Shown: piece by piece, positions 1-25,982 of the stretch
How positions within the stretch are numbered: the stretch's first letter is position 1
How the letters are laid out: every line of letters starts with the position of its first letter
NCBI GenBank assembly: GCA_030141605.1
Contig: JAQGDQ010000207.1
Location: 254,026 to 318,025, forward strand
DNA from: Tubiluchus corallicola
Lineage: Eukaryota; Priapulida; Priapulimorpha; Priapulimorphida; Tubiluchidae
Reading direction: 5' to 3'
DNA: 64,000 nt
Notes under the pieces: model-generated
What the model was told of the DNA's origin: nothing
Database searches by the model: none
Seen by the model: only the letters and a program-made list of their open reading frames with translations
Program-made: the position numbers and the translations under genes

Positions 1-5
1 TGCAG

Positions 6-14025
<14,020 letters not shown>

Positions 14026-17000
14026 AGAACACAACACAAACGGCGAATTCTTCAAATGATTTATTCAAAAATTTTGATGAATTTTTTGCACATTGAACCG
14101 TTGTCACAAAGAAGAATGTAAAATACTTGGCGAATTCAGCGTTTTTGTTGTTTTTATCATTATCCATGTTTATGAGCTATGTTTGTAGAATTGCAGTATA
14201 TCATACGTATTATCAGCTGTGTTGTGCTGCTTTGTGTCAGCGGAGATACATACTATATATTTTGTCATTATATTTGGAAGGAGTTTACAATTCCCTAAAC
14301 AGTTTAAACATCCTAACCCTAAAACCCTGATACTAATGGCCTAGTCCGCTTCACGAATTAATTTCTTGTGTGTCATCAGCCACCAGTTACTTTTATCCAC
14401 GGTAACGATATGGACGGAAGAAATAACGTCTGCGGCAACCCCAGTATGGACGACAAAAGACACGCCAGTAGTAATATCCCTGCCTTCTATATGGGCGGCG
14501 ACGAGGAAAACCTCTTCTACTGGAGGCAGTAGTTGTTGTAGATAGAGTTGCTAGTGTTGTTGGCGATGGTGACGTCACTGGAAACCAGCTGTGGTGGTGG
14601 CGAACTCTGTAAATATCGGCCGACAAAAATTGTTTGCTGCAAAAATTTAAACAAATGTCACAATGAATGACAACTAATGTGAGACAGGAACGTAGCTGAA
14701 ACAGACAAAATAATAACCTGGGGTATATTGATCTGAAGGTTCTCAATTAGATTTTGTTGCTGGCTCATTCACAAGCATTTCCAAATTATTCAGGTAGTTC
14801 GGGTTAAGATTAGGATTAGAACTAAGGTTAAGGTTAGCCTACGTATGATTCCAGACTTTTAGGTACACCCATTCAATTTCAAAAGATTTATTTAATACCT
14901 TTAGATTCTGATTAGAATAGGAACTCAGCAATGCAGGAGCTATGGTGAAACTTTATTAGAAGATATTATGTCTTACGCCATTGATCTCATTCAAAGCCGC
15001 TACTGGACAGTTAATCACTTCACTACTATTACGTTCTACTCACAGCTATACAGACGCTTTATTCGTTGTATATCCTCGGGCTGCAAGTCTTCCCTAAACC
15101 TAGCAGAGCCGGTAATGAATGGATACGTGACACCACGCCTGAAAATAGCAACAAAAATTGGTAAACATGCATTTGATAATAAAAGCTGTGCAGAAAATTT
15201 GTATCTCAGTAATGAGCAATTAAATTGAATAAAATTTGCAATTAAGTGAAATAACGCAACCGGATCCGTGGTTGGCTTATTATGAATCAAACAAATTAAC
15301 GAATTACGGTAAGAATTTACTGATTCACACATCCGGCCGAAACGAATTATGCTAAAACACTTTACTTTTTACACAGAGTATAGGAGCATACTGCAAATTA
15401 TGATATAGACCTTCCGGGAGATGGAAGACACCTCATGCCGGAGTATGGATTATGACTTGCCCCTCATGCCTTTTTCTGTGTGACACAGGTTTAAACATGC
15501 AACATTGAAAAAGTACATTGGAATGTAACGCAAAACCTACTAGTCGAAGTATATGTATCTTACTCTTGACACAGTTTGGAACCTTTTATCTTATGTATAA
15601 TTTATTTTTGTAGGACTTTTCATTTAGGCAGTAGACATCATAGTTGTGATAGGTAACTGTTACGCTACTGTGTGATTACAACGGGTGGCACGGAAAAAAT
15701 GTGCCGAAGTTTATACCACAATAACGTTAGAAACAAACGCGCTACAAAGTTGAAATATCACAGTCGTTATTACTATTCATTAACATTTGTTTCTGAAAGT
15801 TACAAGTTTATACTTTTAGTAGCTTTACATATTTAAAGCAGTTAAAACATTTTTGAGATAACAAGAGATTACCTTTTTCAGATTTAAATTGAAAATGATT
15901 GCAATCCTGCACCATTCACGTCTAGTCAAAATTTATAGTGGAATGGCATTTATGAGTTTTTGTGGTGAATGACCCAAATTAATTACTTACTTTGAAACAC
16001 TAATGTATTGATATTGTTTGTTTTTTAACATCCTATTACTATTTCATTATTCATTAACTAAATTTGTTATCTATATATTAATATTCTTGGTATCTATGAG
16101 AATTATTATAATTTTATTCGATTGCTACTATTCTATTTATGTTTTTTAATTCGTTAACGGTATAGAACTGCATATACATACGAGCTTAAAAACAAAAGTA
16201 GATATCAAACAAACAGGGTGCACGTAACAAGTTCGAACTCTCTTTACATGCGGTTACAGTTAATAGCATAGCATCGACGTAGTCAGTAATTCAAAATAGG
16301 CAATATACTATATCAAAATATCAGTGCAGTCGAAAGTCAGAATTAAATGAATTAAATGTGAAAATATATCAAACAGGCTGTGATATCACCAACGAGCAAA
16401 TCTCTTTGCTAGAGTTAGAACTCCAGATGCTATTTCTGCTTTCAACATAAATTCATGTGAATGTCTTATGTACTAGTGATAGTCCTGGAGTCAGTATATA
16501 GTTCCGTAAAAATTTTAATGTACCCTATTTCTGACAGTGGATTTCCATTCAGAACTACTCTAGCAAAAGTATTATCTTAGATAGATTTTTCATAATTGGG
16601 AGAAAATTGAGTGAGCGGCCATTGTTAAAATTGGTTTCCGATACACGGGATTCTTTGTGCAACTTTGCTTCTGCAGCACAGATGAAACCGAATTTGCTAT
16701 GCAATCATAGGTTTTCAAAGTCTGTGTATATAAGGGCAGTGTTAGTTTTGCGTTATGTGGCTTAGTTTAGGCACTTTGCGGAAATGTCGGCAAAAATAAA
16801 ATGAAACATTACTAATGTGGTAACGTAATGTAAAAGATGCCACAAGAACACAAGCAAAAATTTTAAGAATTTACTCCTTCTTGTACTTACACACTACAAG
16901 CTTAATATGTGTGCTTGTGTTTCCATATAAGTGAAGTCATCCAGCTCCCGTTCAGCGCAGGAGCACTGACCAAGTGCTCAATGTGTTTTGGGTTGTTTGC

Positions 17001-17371
17001 TGTTATTGTAACATGGGCGTAGACTCTAGCGCTTCTTCGTGCTATCAAATTCTTTACAAGACACGTCACTTTGTCAACAAACAATAACTGAACAATGGTG
17101 GTTCTTCTCCATAACAAAACTCATTGTTGGTATTGTAAGAGCGAGTTCCAGGCAAAAGGAAATACTGTAGGTGCTACATTGGCAGGCAAGCCAATGAGCC
17201 ACTAAGCACTTCAGGTCCGCCGCCATGTTGGCGAAATAACATTGCTGGTACTTCATCGGCATTACTGAAAATGTGCTGCTGTAAAAAATAAGGTTTCTAA
17301 GAAGAAGCAGGAGTTGTCGAGAAGTGCCAAGTAGCCAAGAAGTTCTGCAATCTTACACACAAAAAAATTAG
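14026..17371. other. Spacer between gene A and gene B
   Basis: 3.3 kb searched on both strands for BTB or BACK motifs; none were found. It contains telomere-like short motifs at about 14313-14329 and 14800-14840 around a minus-strand Arg/Tyr-rich reading frame (listed separately). The rest is AT-rich sequence without recognisable content. Confidence 0.5.
14393..14746 (-). CDS. Doubtful minus-strand ORF with Arg/Tyr-rich tail
   Basis: A 117-codon frame whose last ~43 residues are strikingly rich in Arg, Tyr, Phe and Pro (RRGF, RRRPYRRQGYYYW, RPYRYRG), after a Thr/Ser-rich segment. On the minus strand TTTTTGCAG and ATTTACAG occur upstream of that part, so it could be a last exon. I do not recognise it, and no function is assigned. 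It may simply be a chance frame. Confidence 0.2.
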   Translation of the reverse strand: MRTFRSIYPRLLFCLFQLRSCLTLVVIHCDICLNFCSKQFLSADIYRVRHHHSWFPVTSPSPTTLATLSTTTTASSRRGFPRRRPYRRQGYYYWRVFCRPYWGCRRRYFFRPYRYRG

Positions 17372-17684
17372 AAAGTGTCATAGACGTCAGTGATAGGAAA
17401 CGTCAAACAGAAGTTGGTCAAATTAGTCCTAATGCTGGAGCCACTACTGCCACAGACAAACCGACAAGTAAAGACGTGCCAAAATCAGACGTCAGTCCAC
17501 AAGTTGATCTTGGGTTAGATATGGCTACTGGTGGTCAGGTAGACCCTCCCTCTGGTTCTTTGTCTAAAACTTCTGTCGAAGAAGGTAAAGAAGGTGCAGA
17601 TGAAGGTGTCAAACTCGGCGCGCACAACACAAATGACTTTCTGATATTTGTGGCAGGTGGAGCAGATCCAGATGATGATGAAAA
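17372..17684 (+). CDS. Gene B exon: short linker and start of Kelch blade 1
   Basis: Donor GTAAGT at 17685 is clear. The start is the only nearby phase-1 acceptor (ATTAG at 17367-17371), with a weak pyrimidine tract. It encodes about 104 residues of Ser/Thr/Asp-rich linker and ends with FLIFVAGGADPD, homologous to the end of the gene A linker exon. It lacks the conserved block shared by A and C. Confidence 0.65.
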
Positions 17685-18668
17685 GTAAGTGCAACAAATA
17701 GGAATTAATTAAATTTTTGTATAATGTTTTCAGACTACTTTTTTAAATACTGTGTTTTTATTAGTTTTCTTTTATTTGTATGCTCACACGATTTTAATTA
17801 ATTTACCTTATGGTATGAAACAGTACATTTGTTTCTTTGATGATATGATGTGGCTGATGGGTGTGGATGGTATGATGTGGGTGGTGTAGTGCAGAGGGTG
17901 TGGCATGGGTGGTGTTGGTGTAGTATGCTGGGTGTGCTGTGAGTGGTGTGATGTGGGGTGTTGTGTGAAAAATTCTTTTTTGCGGGGTTTGGTTACATTA
18001 TATAACAGTACGCATATTGTCCGAGAACCACTTAAAGGAAAACCGGCTGATTGTGTAAACATTAGTTCAGAATAAAGAATTCTCTAAAATATTGAAAACT
18101 ACAATAGTTTTTTTAAATCAAAGCTTAGATTAAATAATAATTATCTCGGATACTCAAATATTGTTAAACTTTCAAAGCTACGCGCGGCTCAGTGAATCTA
18201 TTAATGTTGACAGCGGCGCCTTTTTATCACATTCGTGTGGCCGACAAGTAGAAGGCGGTATCGCGATAAGCATGATCATGAACTGCAGTGTTAGTTTCTG
18301 ACGTCATTTGATGTAGAGCCCATTTTTCTTGACACCATGCGTTTAAACAGTACCTGTAACACTTATGCAAATGTGCTTGTTGCGCAAGAGAACACGCCTG
18401 CCATTGCACAAACTGTGGTTAGTTTCTGACGTAAGCAATAGCTGTATTTGGTTGCCGTTAATTAACTTTCTACGCTAAATATTCCAATATAAGAAACAAC
18501 TACTAACTTTTATAGGCAAGGAAACGTATATTTTGGACAGTAAATCAAAATGAAATTAAGTCTAAACAATCGTCCGGTCTTCCTTTAAGATACAACCAGT
18601 ACATGGTTAAAGTGTTATTCACCTTAAATAAAGCTTTTATTATTGATATTATTATTATTATTATTATT

Positions 18669-18725
<57 letters not shown>

Positions 18726-21700
18726 ATTATTATTACTACTACTACTACAACTATTAATTTTTTACGTACATAACTACGCATCTTCAGTTGTTGCAAGTAA
18801 ACTACATTAGAAAACAACATGTTATGTATGCAATACGATGAAAGCAATGAAGAGCACTTCAACACAGCGTAATTCAATGCAAATGTGTTATGTTAACAAT
18901 TCCCAATCCTTTTTGCAGAAGCGCTGGCACAAGTTTTTATTGCTACGATCCAGAAAGTGGCGAATGGACTCAAAAGCCAGATCTGTCTGAACCCATTGAC
19001 AACCATGGAATGTGTGCGGTTGGCCCACACGTTTTCGTGATAGGTAGATTAAATTATTTTTCAAGTTTCAAAGTTTACAAATCTAATTATAATGTCATAA
19101 TAGGAGGCTATTACCAATAATTTGAGAATTCTGAAAAATACAGTTATAGCTGTTGATGTGTGGCAAAACACAAAATCTCTCAGTCACCGGAGCTATTCAG
19201 TTCAAAATAAATAATCAGAAACAGAAAATATCATGGTGTCCACTTAGCAAATTTAAAAAACAAACTTATATAATCACAAAATTATACATAAAATACACAA
19301 ATTTAAAAACTGTGTACCTCCTAGAGCGGTGTACAGTAAGAAGACTGCGGCAATCTTTTAATTGACGTCAAACAAAATGTCATTATTCTCAGTCAATCTC
19401 TGCTGCCTGTCCAATCAGTGCGCATATTTTTCACATGCCCACAGAACCGGTTCATTACCTTGTCTTTCGGGACAAGAGGTCTAACATGTCGGTATATGTC
19501 ATATTCAGGCAAAATGTTTTCTTTTCTGTTCAGTTTTTATAAACTTCAATAAGATCTTCACGGTCCAAATTAATTCAAATGTGGTCAAAAATTATGTTAT
19601 ATATCAACGTAAAATTTGTATCCTGAAATAGTCAATTTTATGCTATTCTGCTATAATCATGATTAAAAGATGCCATTTGTGACTTATGACTTACGTAACT
19701 TGGACAAGATCGTTTACGGAATAAAATAATCAAATTTGTTCCACTTCTGTAGTCTAACAAACAGTTGAAAAAATGCAAAAAGTGGATAAATATATTTTGT
19801 TGCTCATTTATTGTAAAGCAATGCTAACTGGCTTAGTTTCTTTATTACACTCATGTCTGTACATTTTGTGCTGCTTTGAAACTTCGTCTCTACAATTCTG
19901 TTTAAATTGAAAAGTCATTTTTTGGTTACTTGAAGTTTTAATTTCGTGTAAAAATACCTGCTGCTCTGCAAGTTTATGCTTATTAAAAAGTGCAATCAGT
20001 TTATCTGCAGATTAGACAGTAACTGTGACGGTCATGGTGTTGTTTAGTTTAGTTTAAACAGTTGTTGTCCAGCGTGAGCTGTTGTCCCGAATGCCGCTGA
20101 GTGTGCTTACGTTAAAACGTCAATTCACCGACAATCAAGTTTTGCTGACTGCTCATTCAGCGTGCGATGTTTTTGGCACACTTGTATAACCTACGTGTGG
20201 CTGTTCTTTCAGGACATTAGCTGCAGCTTTGTAGTGCCGATATATGTTATAATGCTTTGAAAAGTGCTCAACTTTTCATCAGTTCGCGGCAAAGACACCC
20301 GCCTGTTCTAGATTTTATTACAGATTATCGATTGTCTGTATTGTGAAATTGGAAATGAATTAATGGAAATATGTAGTTTAATTTTGTCTTTATAGGAAGA
20401 AATGCACGACGCTTACGTCTATGTCCCGAATGCCCTAAGCGTCGCCAATATACTTGACGTCAATTAGGACTATTATACACCTTTCTCGACCCTCTTTTCT
20501 CCAAGTATTCTCAATGACGTGTTATTCAATGAACAGCCTACTATCTATATGACTTGATGCAAAAAATATTGTCACAGTTCACTGTTGATAATGCCCAGAG
20601 ATAGCAGACGAAACGTCTTGGTTTTAAACGTGTACTTAACATGTATTTCTGTGATTTTAATAAAATTTGATCTTTGTAAATCAGAGACAGTTTACAGTCA
20701 GTTTAACAATGATATCTAGTATTCTGCTTTTCCAGGAGGCTCAAATCCCGTGTTTAGGAAAGAAACTACTGTCGCACCTGTTCAGACGTCTTCCATGTTC
20801 GACTCAAGGTCCAACATTTGGGGCAGCGTTGCCAAAATGAAATCTCCACGAATGGAGCATGAATGCATTTCCACCGGTGATAAAATTTATGTATTTGGTG
20901 GAACCATTGACAAAATGAAGTAAGAGTGCATAATTAATTACAACTAACTACATTTAATTGTGAAACATTATTACTGGATTGTATTGAAACCATTATAACT
21001 GTAAATATTTTATTACAACATAGAGAATACTAACTTATTTCATTTAAATATTTGATTTGTACTAACATCAATAATTTTACAGAGATATTTTGCTGATTGT
21101 ATTTGTGTTGTTCAATCATTGAAAGTACATTTATATTTGTATGTTGAAGTTATAATGTGTTTTCTGTGCTCGTAAGTGGTACTTATAAACTTATTTGTTG
21201 TTCCAAAATTGAAAGGAACTGTTATTTAATAACCTTCACAGTGCTAATAAATAAAACATGTCTGCATCCAAACTATTAACATTTAGCTTAGTTGGTTGGA
21301 TGAAATGTTCTAGCCAGTTCCAGTGATGGCTAAAATGGTGGTACGTGTCCACAAGGCTATAATATTATTAGCATTTCTCTCGTATTTTCACAATTGGGTC
21401 CATAAACTAGGCGAATGACTGTTATGGGAGTTGCTATAGAATCTCTTGCAATAAAATCTGCTGCGATGTTCAGCGTCCGGCTTAGTTAATTAGTTAATTA
21501 AGGAACAAACACTAAGAGAAACACTAAGTCCGGAAATGGCTGCATGTGGCCGTATTTTGTGGATTGTGAACTCAATAATATTTTTTTTATTTTCCAACTA
21601 TGTTTGAACAATTTATTTCATAAAAGTGAGAACGACAATCATTTCAGAGTTACAAGTAATGTGGATTGCTACTGCTTAAGGACAAATCAGTGGACAACGA

Positions 21701-22859
21701 TGGCCCCCATGAAATATGCCCGTAAAAACTTCGGCGTTGCTTTCCACAAGAAGAAAATATGGGTGGCTGGTGGGAGCACAGAAACAGTTGATAACGCTGT
21801 GGTTGCTACAGATTCTGTTGAAATTTACGACCCTGAGAAAAATAGGTAAAAACTAAATTTCATTTTCCTAAAACTAATAATGTTTTTGAAGAAGAAATAA
21901 CCAGGCAGATTAAAAGCAACAACTGCAATTTAATATACAAAAAAATGTATACTAAAATACACTCATTTTCAGTTGGCACGTTGGGATTCCGTTGCCTCAA
22001 TCATGTGCTTTTGTTAATCTCTGTAACGTCAGGGGAAAACTGTACGTGGTCGGTGGAATAGCAAAACCAAAAAGGGGCAAACTGAAGTTCTTGCGCAAGA
22101 TCCATGTCTACCATGACATAGACAACAAGTGGATAACAAAAACCACGATGACGGAAGATCGACGATATTTTGTAACAGCCGTTGCAGGTAATATAACGTG
22201 TCAACGTCGCGGTACAAAAATTAAACGTCATAGACTACCCGTTCTGATCCTAATTTTAAATGTGCTCTTCATTCAACTTTTTCTCACTATTTTAAAGTGA
22301 GTTTCTTTAATTAGAAAAGGTCTAACTACGTAATATGATCACATAGTGCATCCACTCATACATGCTGTTTATGTAGGTATGTTCTGCACATAATTCAATC
22401 TAGTACTTTAGTCTGGTTTTGATTCAGTAGTAATGAAAGTAGCCATTACCCGAAACAAGACAGTGCTTGGAGTTGCTAAAAAGCCTTCGCTGCATCTCAG
22501 TGTTACTTCTTTACACGCTTTGGTCTTGAGTAATGTTGTTCATCCTCGTCCAGACAAATCTATAGCTTTAGGAAAACAGCACGAGGGAAGTTTCTCTTAA
22601 AAAGCAAATTAATGTTTTGACTAACTAATGGCAGTAATGCAATAATGTCCATATTGCATTTATAAAACGGTGATTTATTTTTTCAGGACCTCATATTTAC
22701 ATCTTAGGAGGAAATAACGCGAATAGTGCAGGAAAGAGTCTCACAGACGTTACTTGCTACAATGTGTTGTCGAATGAGTGGAAACTTTCCGCTTCAAAAA
22801 TGCCCAAGTCTGCCATGGGCATGAAAGCAGTCACTGTGAAAAAACAGACGGCACATTAG
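17372..22859 (+). CDS. Gene B: Kelch propeller with short linker, no BTB/BACK found
   Basis: Exons 17372-17684 (start inferred), 18919-19043, 20736-20919, 21648-21845, 21973-22187 and 22687-22859; 402 codons including TAG after the phase-1 start. All splice sites and frames are intact, and the six blades match gene A closely (shared ARKNFG, KIWV.GG, YVFGGT.DKMK, GGIAKPK). No BTB, BACK or suitable initiator ATG lies between gene A and the first exon; an in-frame TAG at 17332-17334 limits that exon. So the Kelch block is either spliced from an upstream BTB-BACK head, transcribed from its own promoter as a propeller-only protein, or a partial duplicate. Exon lengths 125, 198 and 215 equal those of gene A. 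Confidence 0.78.
17830..17970. repeat. GT-rich degenerate minisatellite in gene B intron 1
   Basis: About 140 bp dominated by GGTG, TGGTGT and GATGTG units on the + strand. No coding capacity. Confidence 0.75.
18036..18584. mobile_element. TTAA-flanked inverted-repeat element, copy 1
   Basis: TTAA at 18032-18035 and 18585-18588 flanks ends AGGAAAACCGGCTGATTGT and the reverse complement of AGGAAGACCGGACGATTGT, about 28-bp terminal repeats. No coding capacity. TTAA duplication is the habit of piggyBac-type elements, but these ends are not a piggyBac signature I can name. Copies at 23099 (inverted) and 43199. Confidence 0.8.
18642..18755. repeat. ATT/GTT trinucleotide microsatellite
   Basis: TAT/ATT units, then about 22 GTT units, then ATT and ACT units. 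It sits directly downstream of the TTAA element. Confidence 0.95.
18919..19043 (+). CDS. Gene B exon: Kelch blade 1
   Basis: Acceptor TTTTTGCAG, donor GTAGAT. Encodes FYCYDPESGEW, NHGM and HVFVIG. Confidence 0.9.
19044..20735. other. Gene B intron 2
   Basis: AT-rich. About 20470-20690 ends with CCCAGAGATAGCAGACGAAACGTC and an AATAAA-like stretch, which resembles the 3' ends of Penelope-like elements. Otherwise nothing recognisable. Confidence 0.4.
20736..20919 (+). CDS. Gene B exon: Kelch blade 2
   Basis: Acceptor GCTTTTCCAG, donor GTAAGA. Encodes MFDSRSNIW, MEHECIS and IYVFGGTIDKMK. Confidence 0.9.
21648..21845 (+). CDS. Gene B exon: Kelch blade 3
   Basis: Acceptor TCATTTCAG, donor GTAAAA. 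Encodes VDCYCLRTNQW, ARKNFG, IWVAGG and EIYDPEKNR. Confidence 0.9.
21973..22187 (+). CDS. Gene B exon: Kelch blades 4-5
   Basis: Acceptor CATTTTCAG, donor GTAATA. Encodes LYVVGGIAKPK and the YHDIDNKW element. Confidence 0.9.
22687..22859 (+). CDS. Gene B exon: Kelch blades 5-6 and stop
   Basis: Acceptor TTTTTTCAG. Encodes IYILGGNNANSAGKS, VTCYNVLSNEW and a C-terminus ending in TAH-stop. Confidence 0.9.
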
Positions 22860-22913
22860 GAGATAAACGAACATCACTCTCACGCTAACACTAATTCATA
22901 AGCGATTCATTGT

Positions 22914-22919
22914 ATTAAA
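22914..22919 (+). promoter_or_regulatory. Candidate poly(A) signal of gene B (ATTAAA)
   Basis: ATTAAA lies 55 bp after the gene B stop. It is a common variant signal, called by position only. Confidence 0.4.
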
Positions 22920-23098
22920 GTTGTTAAATGATTTTACGATAAAGTAAATTTTATTTCTTTCGACTTTTATGCTTTTGAGTTAAAGATCCAATGACACAAT
23001 TTTTTATGTTATTTTCTTTTATAGCGCAGGCAGAATTGCATATTTCTTAACTTTTAAGACAGTTCCAATGCATACTTTTATGTGATAGTGTTACTTAA

Positions 23099-23617
23099 AG
23101 GAAGACCGGACGATTGTTTAGACTCAACCTCATTTTAATTTATTGTCCAAAATATACATTTTCTTGCCTGTAAAAGCTAACAATTGTTCCTTATATTTGA
23201 ATAATTAGCTTAGAAAGTTAATTAACAGCAACTAAACACAGCTTTTGCTTACGTCAGAAACTAACCACAGTTTGTGCAATGGCAGGCGCAACAAGCACAT
23301 TTGCATAAGTGTTACAGTACTGTTTAAACGAAAAATGAGCTTTACATCATATGACGTCAGAAACTAACACTGCAGTTCATGATCACGCTTATCACGGTAC
23401 TGCCTTCTATTTATCGGCCACGCGAATGTGACAAAAAGGCGCCTTTTCAAATCTTAGTATATTCATTGAGCCGCACGTAGCTTCGAAAGTTTAACGAAAG
23501 TATCCGATTTAATTATTATGTAATCTCAGCTTTGATTTAAAAAAACTATCGTAGTTTTCAATATTTTAGAGCATTTTTTATTCTGAACTAATGTTTACAC
23601 AATTTTCCGGTTTTCCT
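23099..23617. mobile_element. TTAA-flanked inverted-repeat element, copy 2 (inverted)
   Basis: TTAA at 23095-23098 and 23618-23621. The left end AGGAAGACCGGACGATTGTT is the reverse complement of the right end of copy 1, and most of the ~520-bp interior aligns to copy 1 in reverse. It lies 236 bp after the gene B stop. Confidence 0.8.
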
Positions 23618-25207
23618 TTAAATTACGCGCCGTTGGCCCTGCAGCAAATATTACCGCCCGCCATTACACTCAATGCTATGACGTCACGTCAGGTAGAGCT
23701 TACTGAGAGATAGTACAGTAGACAACCGGCGGCTTCAGCAAGCAGAGTACTATGAACAGAGCGGCTATTGCTGAGTAATGATTTATCTACTAATAAAAAC
23801 GTTTCTTTCGATATTCTTTATCTATTTATAGCAAATAAATTTATAAGAACCAGTCTTTATTTTAAAAACTGCAAGGAACAGCACATTTATAGTAACAAGC
23901 ACAGTATACAGAGCAGTATGATGTTATTTATACTGTGCGTAGGCTGTATGAACAATAGGTGTGCCGAGTATTCCTGCGAATTAAATCATGCTGGTAGCCA
24001 CTATTTTGGGTTAGATGCACGGCAGTTAAGTTAATAATTAACTTTTCTAGCTAAATTTCATGAAAACTATATATAGTGCAAGTTAGCAGTAAGACATCCC
24101 AAGCCTACCAATTTCATGGAAACTCGATTCTAATGGTAACCTCCCTTTCTTCACTTTTTAAAATATCTCTATCCCTTTTTTTCATTTACTTTAACGTAAA
24201 AATCGCACAAAATGCGACCATAGTTGTGATAGAACATCTTTTCCCTTTCCTACAAATAGAATCGCCTATCTATCCTGCTAGACATGGCGAAAAATAAAGT
24301 CTGGACAGGTGCACGTAGAATAAAGGTACCCGACGGTACAAAACTTATATACATGTCGATCAGCAGTCAAACTGTAGACTATGAGAATGTTTTTGACTTG
24401 AAAATTTTCTTCTCTGAAACCTTATTTGTACAGTCGATAAAGCCCAGGTAACAAAATCTGTCTTTACTGCCTTAATGTCTATTTCTTTTCTCGTCGATCG
24501 TACCTAATAATGTACTGCTACTTTTACAATTTTATACGTTGGAAAACGTAAAAACGATCACTCTTTGTCAGAAGCATTGTCTGAACGGCACATCAGACAA
24601 AAGATAGCTTGGCAGACTTTAATGGCAATGAGACATTTATAAAGCCGAAATGATCAGAAAACAGAAAATAATCTGCAACAAGAAAGCAACCTAGCGCGAA
24701 ATACCAGTGATGCCACAATAAAACTTTTACAAGTTGTACCTCGTCACTACTATTTTTCATCTGTAAAATGTAAATGTAAAGTGTGACTGTGTGGACAAAT
24801 AATTTGAGCTTAACATTAAAAGATGCTTCAGCGAGTACCCCAGTTTCTCCATTACCGGCGTACCGCTTGGCTTTGTCATAAGTAAATACAGCGAGAGTCA
24901 CACGTGCGCAGTGTCGTTCCTTAGGGGACGTCACTTCCGCTTTCTTCCATTTTTTCGTTTTTCGCAAGATGTCACTAAAGGCGCTAAATTTGAAGTGTTT
25001 CAATGCTAACCAAACCGAAACGTGCAAGTTTATAAAGAAATAAACCCGTGTTTTGCATCACAGTAGTCAGTGGTGAATTTTGATATCGTCTATCAGTGGA
25101 CCTTTAAGAAGCAATTGCAATAAATGAAAATAGGCTACAATCACTACTAGCAGTGAAGTAACAATTGAACATTTTTATCTTGTGGAACAAAACTTGCTCA
25201 CATACGT

Positions 25208-25332
25208 CGCTTTTCTTTCTCTTTCCTCTCTCGTTCTCTCGTTCGCTTTGCTTTTTTCTCCTTTGTCTTTCCTCGTCTCTCTCTCTCCCTCATTTTCTCT
25301 CCCTTTTCGCTCCCCTCTTACTTTTTCTTTGA
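25208..25332. repeat. Polypyrimidine tract (CTTT/CTCT)
   Basis: About 125 bp almost entirely of C and T on the + strand, with no regular unit. Confidence 0.7.
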
Positions 25333-25982
25333 ATTATTATCTTTGATTTGATAAAAACTTCATTTTTGTAAATATTTCCAGCGCATTTAACAATGTTCAT
25401 CAAACATCTTTTATGTCCAGATAGAGCGCTCGTGTGGCCTAAACACTCAAGTACAAAAATAGATCTCTATACCAAGTTTTCCTATAACAGTCACACTCTG
25501 CTTCCTGACTATGTCAATGTTACTTATTTTAAAAACGCATACATGCGATCGTTCCTGTACCTAAATACCATGAATATAAAACAATTCTTCAGAGAGTAAA
25601 CCTGTTAGAAAATAACGGTGGTGGTGTCAGTGATTTTTGCTGAAGCGTTGCTAATTTTCTAATCGAGGAATTTTCAAAAACATTGGGCAAAATCATTCTG
25701 CCGCTAATAATTAGAAAGTAAGGATGGAAGCGATCTAGCGCCAAAAATTGCCATCCATTTGACATAAATTTGGTCGCGACACTTAGGATATATAAATTCA
25801 AAAACATTTTCATTTACTTATAGAAAAAATAAATAGAAAACATTTGCATTGTCACAAACAGTATCAAGCAATTCAGAATTGTGATGTCAAAATAACACAA
25901 AATCATTGTCATTTCTTACATCAATAGTACATCAGTTCTGCTACATTCGGAATTCGCTTAAACCTTTTTCATTGTCTCTCAG

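Larger units (their letters stand above)
22860..25982. other. Spacer between gene B and exon C
   Basis: No BTB or BACK motif found. It contains the inverted TTAA element (23099-23617), a minus-strand 144-codon frame (25027-24593) without recognisable domains, and a pyrimidine-rich tract at about 25208-25332. Confidence 0.5.

Noticed and set aside
24593-25027. Minus-strand 144-codon frame before exon C
   Set aside because: No recognised domain, no homologue within the array and no convincing splice context; kept only as part of the spacer description.
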